A DNA stretch of 7,027 bases from Tidjanibacter sp. Its GTDB lineage: Bacteria > Bacteroidota > Bacteroidia > Bacteroidales > Rikenellaceae. Where the stretch lies: contig JAGBVY010000159.1 of NCBI GenBank assembly GCA_017630115.1, positions 1-7,027 of the forward strand. The letters are read 5' to 3'. Positions 6,161-7,027 of this stretch are shown one piece after another. The first letter of the stretch is position 1, and each line of letters starts with the position of its first letter. The translations under genes were made by a program, and so were the position numbers. The notes under the pieces were generated by a model that was given only the letters and a program-made list of their open reading frames with translations, was not told where the DNA came from and ran no database searches.

Positions 6161-7027
6161 TTACAATATATTGAGTACTTGTTCTTTAATCTTTTCTAGC
6201 TCATCCTTCATTTTAACTACAAGGATTTGCATTTCGGGGTCGTTGGCTTTCGAGCCCATAGTATTGATTTCACGTCCCATCTCTTGGGCCACAAATCCGA
6301 GTTTTCGGCCAACATTTTCCTCGCCGGCTGCCACCTCACGGAAGTAGGCACAATGTTTGTCGAGGCGCACTTTTTCCTCGGTAATATCGAGTTTTTCGAG
6401 ATAGAAAATCATCTCCTGCTCCAAACGGTTGGCATCATAACCAACAGCCAATTGCGAGAGCTGATCGAGAATGCGCTGACGGATACTCTCCGTGCGACGA
6501 GCCTCATAGGGAATAACCTCCTGCTTGTAACCCTGAATCAAATCAACACGGTGGAGCAAATCGGCAATCAGCACCTCGCCCTCCTGAATACGGAACTCAT
6601 TGTGGGCCGAAAGTGCCTCGTCAACAGCCTTTAAGAGAGCCTCGCCCTCCTCCTGACTGACTGCATCCATCTCGCTCGAAACCACATCGGGCATACGCAT
6701 CACAGAAGCAAGCACTTGCGACTGCACATGGCTGCTTGCACCCAGTCCCGACGCAAGAGCCAAATTCATAAGTTGCTCGGAGTAGGCTTTGAAAAGTTCG
6801 GCATTGATACTCGCTGCCGAAGCGCCGGCGTTGGTGTTTTCGAGAGTAACAAACACATCCACCTTACCACGTTGAAGAGCCTTGGCTACACGGTTGCGAA
6901 TCTCGTATTCGTACTGTCGATAGCGCGCAGGTAACTTAACCGAGAGGTCGAGTTGTTTGCCATTGAGCGAGCGGGTCTCGACGGTGATTTTGCGTTGTTG
7001 AGTGGTGATTTCGGACTTACCGAAACC
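6161..7027 (-). CDS. yicC: YicC family endoribonuclease-related protein, N-terminus cut by window edge
   Basis: The frame is open from the right window edge to the stop at 6161-6163, giving 288 residues. It begins GFGKSE, which matches the early part of YicC/YloC proteins (usually preceded by about six residues such as M-x-x-S-M-T), so only the extreme N-terminus is missing. The N-terminal YicC domain is followed by a helical, charged middle. The conserved C-terminal DUF1732 block includes FYLEKLDITEEKVRL, GRKLGF, QEMGREINTMGSKA, and a final segment ending EKIKEQVLNIL. A GTG at 6862 could open a shorter frame, but the upstream codons clearly encode conserved family sequence (VETRSLNGK, RNRVAKALQRGKVDV), so it is not the start. 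E. coli YicC has been described as an RNase affecting small-RNA turnover; the role in Bacteroidetes is unverified. It is the first visible gene of the minus-strand array. Confidence 0.95.
   Translation of the reverse strand, partial: GFGKSEITTQQRKITVETRSLNGKQLDLSVKLPARYRQYEYEIRNRVAKALQRGKVDVFVTLENTNAGASAASINAELFKAYSEQLMNLALASGLGASSHVQSQVLASVMRMPDVVSSEMDAVSQEEGEALLKAVDEALSAHNEFRIQEGEVLIADLLHRVDLIQGYKQEVIPYEARRTESIRQRILDQLSQLAVGYDANRLEQEMIFYLEKLDITEEKVRLDKHCAYFREVAAGEENVGRKLGFVAQEMGREINTMGSKANDPEMQILVVKMKDELEKIKEQVLNIL

Noticed and set aside
6161..6862. Short yicC starting at GTG 6862
   Set aside because: Conserved YicC sequence continues in frame upstream to the window edge, so the gene is edge-truncated rather than starting here.

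Overview
The window looks like a housekeeping stretch of a Bacteroidales chromosome, possibly Rikenellaceae or a relative; the family is my inference. Three things point there. The divergent intergenic region carries Bacteroidetes-type promoter elements (TAnnTTTG at -7, TTTG at -33). Most starts lack a strong Shine-Dalgarno sequence and sit in A-rich leaders. The protein families are typical of the group: a DUF3109 cysteine-rich protein, a secreted C69 peptidase, and an M23 endopeptidase with a C-terminal LysM domain. I see no mobile element, tRNA, rRNA, CRISPR array or phage gene.

Layout. Positions 1-1414 (minus) hold most of a secreted family C69 dipeptidase whose C-terminus runs off the left edge. 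A 91-bp divergent gap (1415-1505) holds facing promoter elements. Positions 1506-2165 (plus) encode the YggS/PROSC pyridoxal-phosphate homeostasis protein, followed by a strong hairpin-plus-T-tract terminator. From about 2213 to the right edge, one tightly packed minus-strand array is read in the order yicC (5' end off the window), gmk, nadD, ddl, DUF3109, M23/LysM peptidase. Junctions are 0, 8, 13, -4 and about 10 bp, so it is very probably one transcription unit with a promoter to the right of the window. Coding density is very high; no gene-free stretch approaches 300 bp.

How the genes relate. The array combines RNA turnover (YicC endoribonuclease family), GMP-to-GDP phosphorylation (Gmk), NAD synthesis (NadD), the D-Ala-D-Ala step of peptidoglycan synthesis (Ddl), a putative metal-binding protein of unknown role (DUF3109) and an exported peptidoglycan hydrolase (M23-LysM). 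The most unusual item is nadD: its reading frame continues past the normal NadD C-terminus into about 62 residues containing one TPR-like helical pair, which suggests a fusion with a formerly separate small gene. Otherwise the region looks ordinary, and I do not see a convincing new multi-gene system.
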